A stretch of 64,000 nt of DNA, from the NCBI RefSeq assembly GCF_000299935.1, contig NZ_AMRL01000008.1, forward strand, positions 62,001 through 126,000, written 5' to 3'. Origin of the DNA: Oceanibaculum indicum P24 (GTDB lineage: Bacteria; Pseudomonadota; Alphaproteobacteria; Oceanibaculales; Oceanibaculaceae). Shown piece after piece: positions 1 through 7,277 of the stretch (the first letter of the stretch is position 1; each line of letters opens with the position of its first letter). The notes below the pieces were generated by a model. The model ran no database searches. It worked only from the letters and a program-made list of their open reading frames with translations, and had not been told where the DNA came from. Both the position numbers and the translations under genes were made by a program.

Positions 1-8
1 GGAATCAT
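1..8 (-). CDS. possible start of a further gene, cut by the window edge
   Basis: On the minus strand a run of five G residues lies about 8 nt before an ATG at position 8, directly downstream of the molybdopterin-fold gene that stops at 19-21. This spacing suits a ribosome binding site and the next gene of the same operon. Only the first codons are inside the window, so no product can be named. Confidence 0.25.
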
Positions 9-18
9 CGCCATCCCC

Positions 19-579
19 CTATTCCACTGTCATGTAGAAGCCGGCCCAGAGCCATTTGGAATCGTCCATGCCCTTCAGCTTCGGGTCGGTATCGCGCGGA
101 TAGACCAGCCAGACCGGGCCACGGTCGCCGATGCCGAGATAGCGGCCATCGGCCTTCACCGCGAGCACGGCATCGTGATTATAGGCGTCGGTCACCGGGA
201 TTTCCGGCTCATAGCCATCCAGCCCCAGGAAGCGGATGGTGCTGCCCCTGGCACCGGCGGCCTTCAGCACATCGCGCAGCAGGGGCCCCTCGAAGGTGTA
301 GCCCTTCGGCCATTCCGGGTAGCGCACGGTCAGGCTCTTCATGCCCAGCGCCTCCAGCATCGGGAGGTCGAAAGCCACCGCCTTCTCGAAGCCGGTGACG
401 CCGTGGCTTTTCAGCAGCCCGTCCATGAACGGGTCGAACGACCCCCGATTGGACTTGTCCACCGTGCCGGTGATGGTGAGGACGACCGGCCCGGACGGTT
501 CCGGCAATTGCTGCGCCGAGACGGCGCTGGAAACCAGCAGGCCGAGGGCGACGAACGCGCCGAACAGACGAGACTTCAT
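19..579 (-). CDS. molybdopterin-dependent oxidoreductase-fold protein, exported, no cysteine
   Basis: 186-aa protein with an N-terminal signal peptide (MKSRLFGAFVALGLLVSSAVSAQ). The rest resembles a small stand-alone oxidoreductase molybdopterin-binding domain of the sulfite oxidase/YedY type, including the stretches YTFEGPLLRDVLKAAGA and GDRGPVWLVYPRD. The start at 579 is chosen because the signal peptide begins there; the frame stays open upstream but without signal-like sequence. Sulfite-oxidase-type enzymes bind molybdenum through a cysteine, and this protein contains none, so it may be a sensor or scaffold rather than a redox enzyme. It should act in the periplasm. It is probably the first gene of a unit continuing past the left edge. 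The domain assignment is by motif recognition only. Confidence 0.7.
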   Translation of the reverse strand: MKSRLFGAFVALGLLVSSAVSAQQLPEPSGPVVLTITGTVDKSNRGSFDPFMDGLLKSHGVTGFEKAVAFDLPMLEALGMKSLTVRYPEWPKGYTFEGPLLRDVLKAAGARGSTIRFLGLDGYEPEIPVTDAYNHDAVLAVKADGRYLGIGDRGPVWLVYPRDTDPKLKGMDDSKWLWAGFYMTVE

Positions 580-678
580 GATGGCTCCGATCCCGAGTGT
601 CGAATGGTTAAGGGGACTATAGCGCCGCTTGCCGGCCGGGTCATCCGCACCGCTCGACAGGCGCGTGGTTTTCCGGTC

Positions 679-691
679 TGATCCAGGATCA
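679..691. promoter_or_regulatory. 13-bp perfect dyad upstream of the glutamine-synthetase-like gene
   Basis: TGATCCAGGATCA is a perfect palindrome of two 6-bp arms around one base. It lies in the 170-bp gap between the two divergent genes, followed by an AT-rich stretch (tacgtatataaataa, 696-710) that is unusual in this GC-rich window and may contain the promoter core. The position, 59 bp before the ATG at 750, fits an operator. No regulator can be assigned. Confidence 0.35.
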
Positions 692-749
692 TAGGTACGT
701 ATATAAATAATCGGGTGCCATACCGACCGGACAGGAGGCAGGACGAAAC

Positions 750-2117
750 ATGCAGGCCAGAGAGGTAAAGACAGAAGAGGAGGCAAGGCGGATCGTCGAG
801 GCACGCGGCCTCAGCCATGTGAAGGTCGGCGTCAGCGACATCGATGGCGTGCTGCGCGGCAAGTATATGGCGCGCGACAAGTTCTTCTCCGCGCTGGAAG
901 GCGGTTTCGGCTTCTGCGACGTGGTGCTGGGCTGGGATTCGCAGGACGAGCTGTACGACAACACACGCTTCACCGGCTGGCACACCGCCTATCCCGACGC
1001 GCCGGTGCGCATCCTGCCAGAAAGCTGCCGCGAGCTGCCCTTCGAGGACAATATGCTGTTCTTCCTGGGCGAGTTCGCCGACAAGGCGGAGACGGTCTGC
1101 CCGCGCGGCACGCTGCGCCGGGTGCTGGACAAGGCGGAGTCCATGGGCTTCAAGGCCAGGGCCGCCTTCGAGTATGAATTCTTCCTGTTCGACGAGACGC
1201 CCGACAGCATCCGCGAGAAGGGCTATTACGGGCTGAAGCCGATCACGCCCGGCATGTTCGGCTATTCCGTGCTGCGCTCCACCGTGCATGCCGATTTCTA
1301 TCACGCCCTGCTGGAACTGTCGGAGCGCATGGACTTCCCCATCGAGGGGCTGCACACCGAGACCGGCCCCGGCGTGCTGGAGGCCGCGATTACCGTCGAT
1401 GACGCGCTGGCTGCCGCCGACAAGGCCGCCCTGTTCAAGAGCTTCACCAAGGTGCTGGCGCAGCGCAACGGCATGATGGCGACCTTCATGGCGAAATGGT
1501 CGCCCGACTATCCGGGGCAGAGCGGCCACCTGCATCTGTCGCTGACCGACAGGGACGGCAAGCCGGTGTTCCATGACCCGGCGGCGGAGCACGGCATGAG
1601 CCCGACCATGCGGCATTTCCTCGGCGGGCAGCAGAAGCTGATGCCGGAGATGCTGGCGCTGATCGCGCCCACGGTGAACAGTTTTTCCCGCCTGATTCCC
1701 GGCTACTGGGCGCCCATCGCGTCACTGTGGGGCGTGGAGAACCGCACCTGCGCGCTGCGCCTCATCGGCGATTCGCCGAAATCCAAGCGCATCGAATACC
1801 GGGTCGCGGCGGCGGACGGGAATCCCTATCTGGTGCAGGCGGCAGCACTCGCCTCGGGCCTGTGGGGCATCGAGAACGAGATCGAGCCGGAAACGCCGAT
1901 CAAGGGCAATGCCTATGAGGTGAAGCCGCCCGCCCGCCTCGCCTTCCCCGCCACGCTGTGGGAGGCGGCGCAGAAGCTGCGCCGCTCAAAAGCCGCGCGG
2001 CAGATGCTGGGCGAGGATTTCGTCGAGCATTTCGCCGCCACCCGCGAGTGGGAGGAACGGCAATACCGCAAGCACATCTCCGACTGGGAACTGCAACGCT
2101 ATTTCGAGATCATCTGA
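750..2117 (+). CDS. glutamine-synthetase-family ligase (gamma-glutamylamine synthetase type)
   Basis: 455-aa protein of the glutamine synthetase fold, shorter at the N-terminus than type I GlnA and similar to PuuA/GlnT-type ligases that join glutamate to amines with ATP. Visible landmarks are the beta-grasp N-terminus (KVGVSDIDGVLRGKYM), the metal-site glutamates in AAFEYEFFLF and TETGPGVLEAAI, the HLHLSL segment, and the C-terminal ENRTCALRLIG and RIEYRVAAADGNPYL motifs. AGGAGG at 733-738 is well placed for the ATG at 750. One base separates its stop from the alcohol dehydrogenase, so the two are co-transcribed; this suggests amine or amino-alcohol catabolism through a gamma-glutamylated intermediate. 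The substrate is not readable from sequence. Confidence 0.85.
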   Translation: MQAREVKTEEEARRIVEARGLSHVKVGVSDIDGVLRGKYMARDKFFSALEGGFGFCDVVLGWDSQDELYDNTRFTGWHTAYPDAPVRILPESCRELPFEDNMLFFLGEFADKAETVCPRGTLRRVLDKAESMGFKARAAFEYEFFLFDETPDSIREKGYYGLKPITPGMFGYSVLRSTVHADFYHALLELSERMDFPIEGLHTETGPGVLEAAITVDDALAAADKAALFKSFTKVLAQRNGMMATFMAKWSPDYPGQSGHLHLSLTDRDGKPVFHDPAAEHGMSPTMRHFLGGQQKLMPEMLALIAPTVNSFSRLIPGYWAPIASLWGVENRTCALRLIGDSPKSKRIEYRVAAADGNPYLVQAAALASGLWGIENEIEPETPIKGNAYEVKPPARLAFPATLWEAAQKLRRSKAARQMLGEDFVEHFAATREWEERQYRKHISDWELQRYFEII

Positions 2118-2118
2118 C

Positions 2119-3291
2119 ATGAACCACGACTTCGCCACCCTGCGCGCGACCTTCACCTTCCCGACGACGATCCGCTTCGGCGCCGGCTCCATCTCGCTGC
2201 TGCCCCGGACCTGCGCCGAACTTGGCATGCAGCGCCCGCTGCTGGTCACCGACCCCGGCCTCGCCGGCCTGCCGATACTCGCTGCCATGCTGGAGGATTG
2301 CCGCAAGGCCGGCCTTGGCGCGGAGCTGTTTTCCGACGTGAAGCCGAACCCGACCGGCAGCAATGTCGAGGTCGGGCTGAAGGCGTTCCGCGCCGGCAGG
2401 CATGACGGCGTGGTCGTGGTCGGCGGCGGCAGCGCCATGGATGCCGGCAAGGTCGTTGCGTTCATGGCCGGGCAGAGCCTGCCGGTCTGGCATTTCGACG
2501 ATGCCGGGCCGGGCTGGAAGGATGCCAGCCTGCAGGGCATCGCCCCCATCGTCGCCGTGCCGACCACCGCCGGCACCGGGTCGGAGGTCGGGCGCGCCGG
2601 CGTGATCGTGAATGAGGAGACGCACCGCAAGATCATCATCTTCCACCCGAAGATGCTGCCCGCCGTGGTAATCGAGGACCCCGCCCTGACCGTCGGCCTG
2701 CCGCCACACCTGACGGCGGCAACCGGCGTCGATGCCTTCACCCATTGCCTGGAGGCCTATTGCGCGCCCTCCTTCCACCCGCTGGCCGAGGGCGTGGCGG
2801 TGGAGGGCATGCGGCTGGTGAAGGAATATCTGCCGCGCGCCTGCAAAGACGGCACGGATATCGAGGCGCGCGGCCAGATGCTGGTCGCCGCCAGCATGGG
2901 CGCCACAGCATTCCAGAAAGGGCTGGGCGGCATCCACGCGATCAGCCACCCGGTCGGCGCGCTGTACGACACCCATCACGGGCTGACCAACGCCGTGGTC
3001 ATGCCCTATGTGCTGGCGTTCAACCGCCCGGCGGTGGAGGCGAAGATCGGCCGGCTGGCGGCCTTCCTCGATATCGCGGGCAGGTTCGACGGATTCATGG
3101 ACTGGATCCTGGCCTTCCGCCGCGACCTCGGCATTCCCCATACGCTGGCGGAAATCGGCGTCGATGCCGCCCGCTCCGGAGAGATCGGGAAGTATGCCGC
3201 CGACGATCCCAGCGCCGGCGGCAACCCGATCCCGCTGACGCCTGCCATCCTGCAGAAACTGTTCGAGGATGCGGTGGCGGGGCGGTTGTAG
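2119..3291 (+). CDS. iron-containing (group III) alcohol dehydrogenase
   Basis: 390-aa protein of the Fe-type alcohol dehydrogenase family. An N-terminal Rossmann-like NAD(P)-binding half carries GGGSAMDAGKVVAF. The C-terminal helical half carries the metal-binding aspartate and histidines in TGVDAFTHCLEAYCAPSFHP and in HAISHPVGALYDTHHGLTNA. The family oxidises primary alcohols or reduces aldehydes in the cytoplasm. The start at 2119 is 2 nt after the stop of the glutamine-synthetase-like gene, so translation is probably coupled. The pairing suggests conversion of an alcohol or aldehyde intermediate of the compound handled by the ligase; that link is inference. The gene ends before a repeat-filled gap. 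Confidence 0.88.
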   Translation: MNHDFATLRATFTFPTTIRFGAGSISLLPRTCAELGMQRPLLVTDPGLAGLPILAAMLEDCRKAGLGAELFSDVKPNPTGSNVEVGLKAFRAGRHDGVVVVGGGSAMDAGKVVAFMAGQSLPVWHFDDAGPGWKDASLQGIAPIVAVPTTAGTGSEVGRAGVIVNEETHRKIIIFHPKMLPAVVIEDPALTVGLPPHLTAATGVDAFTHCLEAYCAPSFHPLAEGVAVEGMRLVKEYLPRACKDGTDIEARGQMLVAASMGATAFQKGLGGIHAISHPVGALYDTHHGLTNAVVMPYVLAFNRPAVEAKIGRLAAFLDIAGRFDGFMDWILAFRRDLGIPHTLAEIGVDAARSGEIGKYAADDPSAGGNPIPLTPAILQKLFEDAVAGRL

Positions 3292-3353
3292 GGGTTAGCG
3301 TTCGCCCGCTTGTCTTCCCCGTTCATCTCTGCCCGTCACCCCCATTCTCTAAA

Positions 3354-3455
3354 TGTCACCCCCGCATTTATTGCGGGGGTCCAGGCTTCCGCTAGCTGGA
3401 TCGTCGGTCTAGCAGGCTGAACCCTGGATTCCCGGCACAAGGCCGGGAATGACGG
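3354..3455. repeat. dispersed dyad repeat, family A, copy 1
   Basis: Two hairpins in tandem: a left arm starting TGTCACCCCC with stem CCCCCGCA/TGCGGGGG, then GGTCCAGG, about 40 variable bases, and a right arm starting CCTGGATTCCC with stem TTCCCGGC/GCCGGGAA and ending AATGACGG. CCAGG/CCTGG and the outer TGTCA/TGACg can also pair over long range. The same architecture recurs near 13.4, 60.5 and 63.8 kb with compensating stem changes. It lies in the 334-bp non-coding gap 3292-3625 between convergent genes; the gap holds no other gene I can support. Confidence 0.85.
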
Positions 3456-3470
3456 CTTTAAGAGAGTTGC

Positions 3471-3618
3471 CCCCTCACCCGGTTCGCTTACGCTCACCAC
3501 CCTCTCCCGCCAGGGGAGAGGGTTATTGTCTGCGCGCTCTGTTCTTTCCCTCTCCCCTTGCGGGAGAGGGTTGTGGAGCCTTATGAGCGAAGCGAATTAG
3601 GCGACGCTGGGTGAGGGG
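3471..3618. repeat. composite inverted repeat, family B
   Basis: 148-bp element bounded by CCCCTCACCC (3471-3480) and its inverse GGGTGAGGGG (3609-3618). Inside are two GC-rich hairpins of the CCCTCTCCC/GGGAGAGGG type, one near 3510-3532 and one near 3548-3570, and partly matching TTCGCTTACGCTCA/TGAGCGAAGCGAA arms. It fills the rest of the convergent gap beside repeat A1. The structure is typical of small non-autonomous palindromic elements; no coding sequence is present. Confidence 0.75.
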
Positions 3619-3625
3619 TAAACAC

Positions 3626-4228
3626 TCACCGTCCGGCCAGCTTGTCCTCGACGAAGTCCAGACGGTCCTGGCCCCAGAACAGCTCGCCATCAATGATGTA
3701 GCTGGGCGCGCCGAATACGTCGCGGGCCATGGCTTCCTCCGTCGCGGTCTGAAAATCCTGCTCGACTTCGGAATTGGTCTCGGCGGCGAGCCGCAGTCCC
3801 TTGCCGTCCATGCCCAGCTTGTTGGCAACATCGACCAGCACGTCCCAGTCGGCGACGTTGCGGTCCTCCGCCCACAGCGCGGCGCCACAGGCATTGGCCA
3901 GCGCCAGCGCATCGTCGCCATTCATGCGCGCGGCAATGATCATCAGGCTGGCCGGCTTGCCATCGCCGGGAAAATGCGTCGGATGGGTGACCAGCGGCAC
4001 GCCCAGCTTCTTCTTCCAGCGCGCCAGCTCCAGTAGGCGGTAGGCCTGGCGCTGCGGCGGGCGCTTGGCCAGCGGCAGGCCGCCGGAGACGGAGAAGGCC
4101 TTGCCAAGGTCAATCGGCTTCACCGCCACCGTGGCGCCGTGCTTCTTCGCGATTTCGGCGAAGCGCTTGCCGCCCAGATAGGCCCAGGGGCTCTGCGGCG
4201 TGAAATAGTAGTCGACAATCTTGCTCAT
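3626..4228 (-). CDS. 2-hydroxychromene-2-carboxylate isomerase-like DsbA-family protein
   Basis: 200-aa thioredoxin-fold protein of the kappa-class glutathione transferase/NahD group. The N-terminus YYFTPQSPWAYLGGKRFAEI carries the serine (Ser13) that in this family replaces the DsbA cysteine and contacts glutathione. The C-terminus FGAPSYIIDGELFWGQDRLDFVEDKL is the typical ending with the cis-proline (GAPS). Length matches the family (about 200 aa). Members isomerise aromatic catabolic intermediates or have broader glutathione-linked roles. Its ATG overlaps the stop of the acyl-CoA synthetase (ATGA at 4225-4228), so the two are translationally coupled and probably work in one carbon-degradation route. 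The substrate is unknown. Confidence 0.85.
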   Translation of the reverse strand: MSKIVDYYFTPQSPWAYLGGKRFAEIAKKHGATVAVKPIDLGKAFSVSGGLPLAKRPPQRQAYRLLELARWKKKLGVPLVTHPTHFPGDGKPASLMIIAARMNGDDALALANACGAALWAEDRNVADWDVLVDVANKLGMDGKGLRLAAETNSEVEQDFQTATEEAMARDVFGAPSYIIDGELFWGQDRLDFVEDKLAGR

Positions 4229-5859
4229 CGGTTCTCTTGCCTTTCGGTTTCCAGCGCACGCAATTCGCGGCGCATGATCTTGCCGGTCGCGGTCATCGGC
4301 AGGCTGTCCACGAAGGCGACATGGCGGGGATATTCGTGCGCCGCCAGCCGTGTCTTCACGAAGTCCTGAATGTCGCTGACCAGTTGCGCGTCGGGCAGGA
4401 TGCCCGGTTTCGGCACAAGGAAAGCCTTAACCGCCTCCGTGCGCAAGGGGTCGGGCACGCCGATCACGGCTGCCATCGCCACAGCGGGATGCTTCAGCAG
4501 GCAATCCTCGATCTCCGCCGGGCCGATGCGGTAGCCAGCCGAGGTGATGACATCGTCATCACGGCCAACGAACCAGAAATACCCCTCCTCATCCTGCCGC
4601 GCCTGATCGCCGGTCAGCAGGAAATCGCCGGCGAACTTCGCCGCCGTAGCCTCAGGGTTCTTCCAGTATTCCAGGAACATCACCGGGTCGCCCTTGCGGA
4701 TGCCGACTGTACCGACGCTCCCCACGGGCAGGATATTTCCGTCCGCATCGACGATTTGCACATCATGGCCCGGAATGGCGCGCCCCATCGCCCCCGGCCG
4801 GACCGGCAGGATGGAGGCGCAATTGCCCACCACCAGATTGCATTCGGTCTGGCCATAGAATTCGTTGACGGTCAGGCCGAAAACCTCGCGGCCCCAGTCC
4901 AGCAGCTCCGCCCCCAGCGTCTCGCCGCCGGAGCCGATGGAGCGCATGGCATAGTCCCAGCGGGTTTTCGGCTTCTCGACCTGGCGCATCATCTTCAGCG
5001 CGGTCGGCGGCAGGAAGGCATTGCGCACGCCGTGTTTCGCAATCAGGTGGAAGGCGTGTTCCGGGTCGAACTTGCGCATACGGTGGGACAGCACCGGCAC
5101 GCCGTGATGCCAGCTGGGCAGCAGCACATCGATCAGCCCGCCGATCCAGGCCCAGTCGGCCGGCGTCCAGAACAGATCGCCCGGCTGCGGGAAGAATTCC
5201 TGCGGAAATTCGACCCCCGGCAGATGGCCCAGCAGCGTGCGATGCGCATGCAGCGCGCCCTTGGGCTGGCCGGTGGTACCGGAGGTATAGATGATGAGGG
5301 CAGGATCGTCGGCGACGCTGTCGATGGGGATTAAATTGTCGCTGGCCTTCGTAAGCGCGGTCTCCAGCGACAGGAAGAAATCGCTGTCCCGTGCCGCATC
5401 CGCCGCCAGCACGACGGAAAGGTCCGGCAGGGCCGGGCGGATTTCTTCAATCACCGGCAGCCGCTCGGCATCCGTCATCAGCGCGCGGCAGCCGGCATTG
5501 CCGAGGCGGTATTCCAGCGCCTCCGGCCCGAACAGGGTGAACAAGGGTACGGCGATCAGCCCGGCCTTGTAGCAGGCGACATGGGCAATCGCCGCCTCCG
5601 GCCGCTGCGGCAACAGGATGCCGACCCGGTCACCCGGCGTCAGCCCCTGCGCCAGCAGCAGATTGGCCAGCCGGTTCGACAGGCGCGATATCTCGCCGAA
5701 GCTGTAGCGGCGGATCGAGCCATCCTCATTTTCATGGATCAGCGCCAGTGCTGACGGGTCGTGCCGGTCGCACACATCGACGCCGATATTGTAGCGCTGC
5801 GGCACCCGCCAGCGGAATCCGGCGACGGCCTCCTCATAGCGTGCCACTCTGGCCAGCAT
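4225..5859 (-). CDS. AMP-forming acyl-CoA synthetase
   Basis: 544-aa ANL-superfamily enzyme that activates a carboxylic acid with ATP and CoA. The phosphate-binding motif YTSGTTGQPKG is at residues 191-201. Further motifs are NEFYGQTECN (adenine/acyl site), TGDQARQDEEGYFWFVGRDDD with YRIGPAEIED (hinge and lid), and the catalytic lysine in TATGKIMRREL near the C-terminus. A GTG at 5877 would lengthen the protein by six residues, but GGGAGG at 5872-5877 is then part of the coding sequence; using it as the ribosome binding site points to the ATG at 5859. It resembles acetyl- or medium-chain acyl-CoA synthetases. Coupling to the isomerase downstream suggests an aromatic or fatty acid substrate. 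Confidence 0.88.
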   Translation of the reverse strand: MLARVARYEEAVAGFRWRVPQRYNIGVDVCDRHDPSALALIHENEDGSIRRYSFGEISRLSNRLANLLLAQGLTPGDRVGILLPQRPEAAIAHVACYKAGLIAVPLFTLFGPEALEYRLGNAGCRALMTDAERLPVIEEIRPALPDLSVVLAADAARDSDFFLSLETALTKASDNLIPIDSVADDPALIIYTSGTTGQPKGALHAHRTLLGHLPGVEFPQEFFPQPGDLFWTPADWAWIGGLIDVLLPSWHHGVPVLSHRMRKFDPEHAFHLIAKHGVRNAFLPPTALKMMRQVEKPKTRWDYAMRSIGSGGETLGAELLDWGREVFGLTVNEFYGQTECNLVVGNCASILPVRPGAMGRAIPGHDVQIVDADGNILPVGSVGTVGIRKGDPVMFLEYWKNPEATAAKFAGDFLLTGDQARQDEEGYFWFVGRDDDVITSAGYRIGPAEIEDCLLKHPAVAMAAVIGVPDPLRTEAVKAFLVPKPGILPDAQLVSDIQDFVKTRLAAHEYPRHVAFVDSLPMTATGKIMRRELRALETERQENR

Positions 5860-5920
5860 GGCGTCCCATCCTCCCACTTTTCTTGTTGGGAGGATGATAA
5901 CGGCGGAGCGGAAGCTTTTA

Positions 5921-5950
5921 CTAGGTGCGAAGGCCCTAAGTGCGAAGGCC
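5921..5950. repeat. tandem 15-bp duplication of the end of the peptidoglycan-binding gene
   Basis: CTAGGTGCGAAGGCC (5921-5935) is followed immediately by CTAAGTGCGAAGGCC (5936-5950), differing by one base. Read on the minus strand each unit encodes Gly-Leu-Arg-Thr-stop, so the last four codons and the stop of the upstream gene are duplicated in tandem just after its real end. Confidence 0.8.
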
Positions 5951-6580
5951 GGTCGTGCCGACCTGCCCCGGTTTCATGCCGCGCAGCTCCTCCAGCAGGT
6001 CCTGGCCGACATTGCCGGTGACGCTCTTGCCGTGGTCGTACTGGTAGCGCTCGATGGCCTGCCGGGTCGCCGGGCCATACAGCCCGTCGATGGCACCGCC
6101 ATAATAGCCCAGCCGCAGCAGCTCGCGCTGCACGTCGCGGGTCAGCGGATCGCCCGCCACCTGCTTCGGGGCTGTGCTGCCCGTGCCCGCCGACACTTCC
6201 GGCCGCGCGAACTTCATATGGTCCAGCACATCCTTGCTGGCGACGCCATCGACCGGCAGGCCGGCCTTGCGCTGATAGTCGCGGAGGGCGCTGCGCGTGC
6301 GCGGCCCCATTGCGCCATCGACCGGGCCGGCCTTGAAGCCCTTCTCGTTCAGCGTCTCCTGGATCGCGCGGATCGTGGCGGTGCGCATCTGCTCCGGCAT
6401 GCTCTCCACCGCCTGTGCCATGACCAGCGGCGTCGGCACCGGCGCGTGGTCGGGCACCGGCGGCAGGGTCATGCCGGCCGCCGGCTTGGCCAGCGCCCAG
6501 AAGGCGATGGCGGCCAGTGCCAGCAACGCGACCCGGCCTGGTTCGGTTTTCGCAGCCGTCACAAGAGATTTGGCGCGCAT
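5936..6580 (-). CDS. membrane-anchored protein with two peptidoglycan-binding domains
   Basis: 214-aa protein. A hydrophobic segment at about residues 17-36 (VALLALAAIAFWALAKPAAG) acts as signal anchor. A proline-rich linker follows, then two PG_binding_1 domains: about 65-115 (AIQETLNEKGFKAGPVDGAM) and about 143-195 (ELLRLGYYGGAIDGLYGPAT). Both keep the GxxDGxxGPxTRxAIxxYQ core of the three-helix wall-binding fold. No catalytic domain is attached, so it probably tethers or senses the cell wall in the periplasm. It lies 12 nt downstream of the glycine-zipper lipoprotein gene on the same strand, which suggests a small envelope operon. Confidence 0.85.
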   Translation of the reverse strand: MRAKSLVTAAKTEPGRVALLALAAIAFWALAKPAAGMTLPPVPDHAPVPTPLVMAQAVESMPEQMRTATIRAIQETLNEKGFKAGPVDGAMGPRTRSALRDYQRKAGLPVDGVASKDVLDHMKFARPEVSAGTGSTAPKQVAGDPLTRDVQRELLRLGYYGGAIDGLYGPATRQAIERYQYDHGKSVTGNVGQDLLEELRGMKPGQVGTTGLRT

Positions 6581-6592
6581 CGGACCGGCTCC

Positions 6593-7066
6593 CTAATTCA
6601 CCATCTTCCAGCTGCCGTCAGCCTGTCGGCAGGCCACGCCATGGGCGTTCTGCGACTTGCCGTCGACATAGACCGTTGTCTGATACTCGCGGCAATATTC
6701 GCCGCTGGAGGCGGTGCCGTCGCGCACCGGCGTCACGCTGCCGGAATTGCCGGTATTCGGGTTGTTCCAGGTGATGGTCTGGCCAATCGGTGCGGTGTTG
6801 GCCCGGCTGAAGGCGTTCTGCGCGCGCTGGCGGTCCACCTCGTCCAGCCCGCGGCCAACCTCGGAGCCGAGATAGGCGCCCAGCAGCGCGCCCGCCGCCG
6901 TCGCCGCCAGCTGGCCGGTGCCACTGCCGAACTGCGCGCCCGCAACGGCGCCGCCGACACCGCCGAGAACGCCGCCGATGCCCTGCTTGGTGCCGACACC
7001 GCTATTCTCGCAGGCGGCAAGCGCCAGCGGAGCGGCAAGTGCGATGGCGATGATCCTGGTACGCAT
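6593..7066 (-). CDS. glycine-zipper surface-antigen-type lipoprotein
   Basis: 157-aa predicted lipoprotein: MRTRIIAIALAAPLALAAC with the lipidated cysteine at residue 19. Residues about 27-75 form a glycine-zipper segment (GIGGVLGGVGGAVAGAQFGS, then GALLGAYLGSEVGRGL) as in the 17-kDa rickettsial antigen/RT0821 family. The C-terminal part has two cysteines (GEYCREYQ and GVACRQADGSW) likely to form a disulfide in a small beta domain typical of the family. Expected location is the outer-membrane inner face. The upstream 12-bp palindrome at 7097-7108 lies about 31 bp before the ATG and may control it. Confidence 0.87.
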   Translation of the reverse strand: MRTRIIAIALAAPLALAACENSGVGTKQGIGGVLGGVGGAVAGAQFGSGTGQLAATAAGALLGAYLGSEVGRGLDEVDRQRAQNAFSRANTAPIGQTITWNNPNTGNSGSVTPVRDGTASSGEYCREYQTTVYVDGKSQNAHGVACRQADGSWKMVN

Positions 7067-7096
7067 CTTTATTCTCCCTTGTGGGATGCAATCCTG

Positions 7097-7108
7097 TACA
7101 CCGGTGTA
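7097..7108. promoter_or_regulatory. 12-bp perfect palindrome before the glycine-zipper lipoprotein gene
   Basis: TACACCGGTGTA is a perfect uninterrupted 12-bp palindrome. Its near edge is about 31 bp upstream of the ATG at 7066 (minus strand) and it is about 170 bp upstream of the divergent amidase gene. The geometry is typical of TetR-family operators. No dedicated regulator lies beside it. Confidence 0.45.
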
Positions 7109-7277
7109 ACGGGTCCAGCGCTACCCGGTTCCTCACCTTTCAACGCCATTGCGGCGAAATTCCGTCGCGGCTTTGTAAAGATCGCACTTGGCCCATGCGG
7201 TGAAAGCGCGGCAGGATGGCGCCACCGATTCCCTGCCTGCCCCACATTCGCCCCTTACCAATTTCGAGAGACATTCC

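Noticed and set aside
5860-5877. GTG start at 5877 for the acyl-CoA synthetase
   Set aside because: Its sequence is the ribosome binding site (GGGAGG) for the ATG at 5859, and the family N-terminus aligns better with the shorter form.
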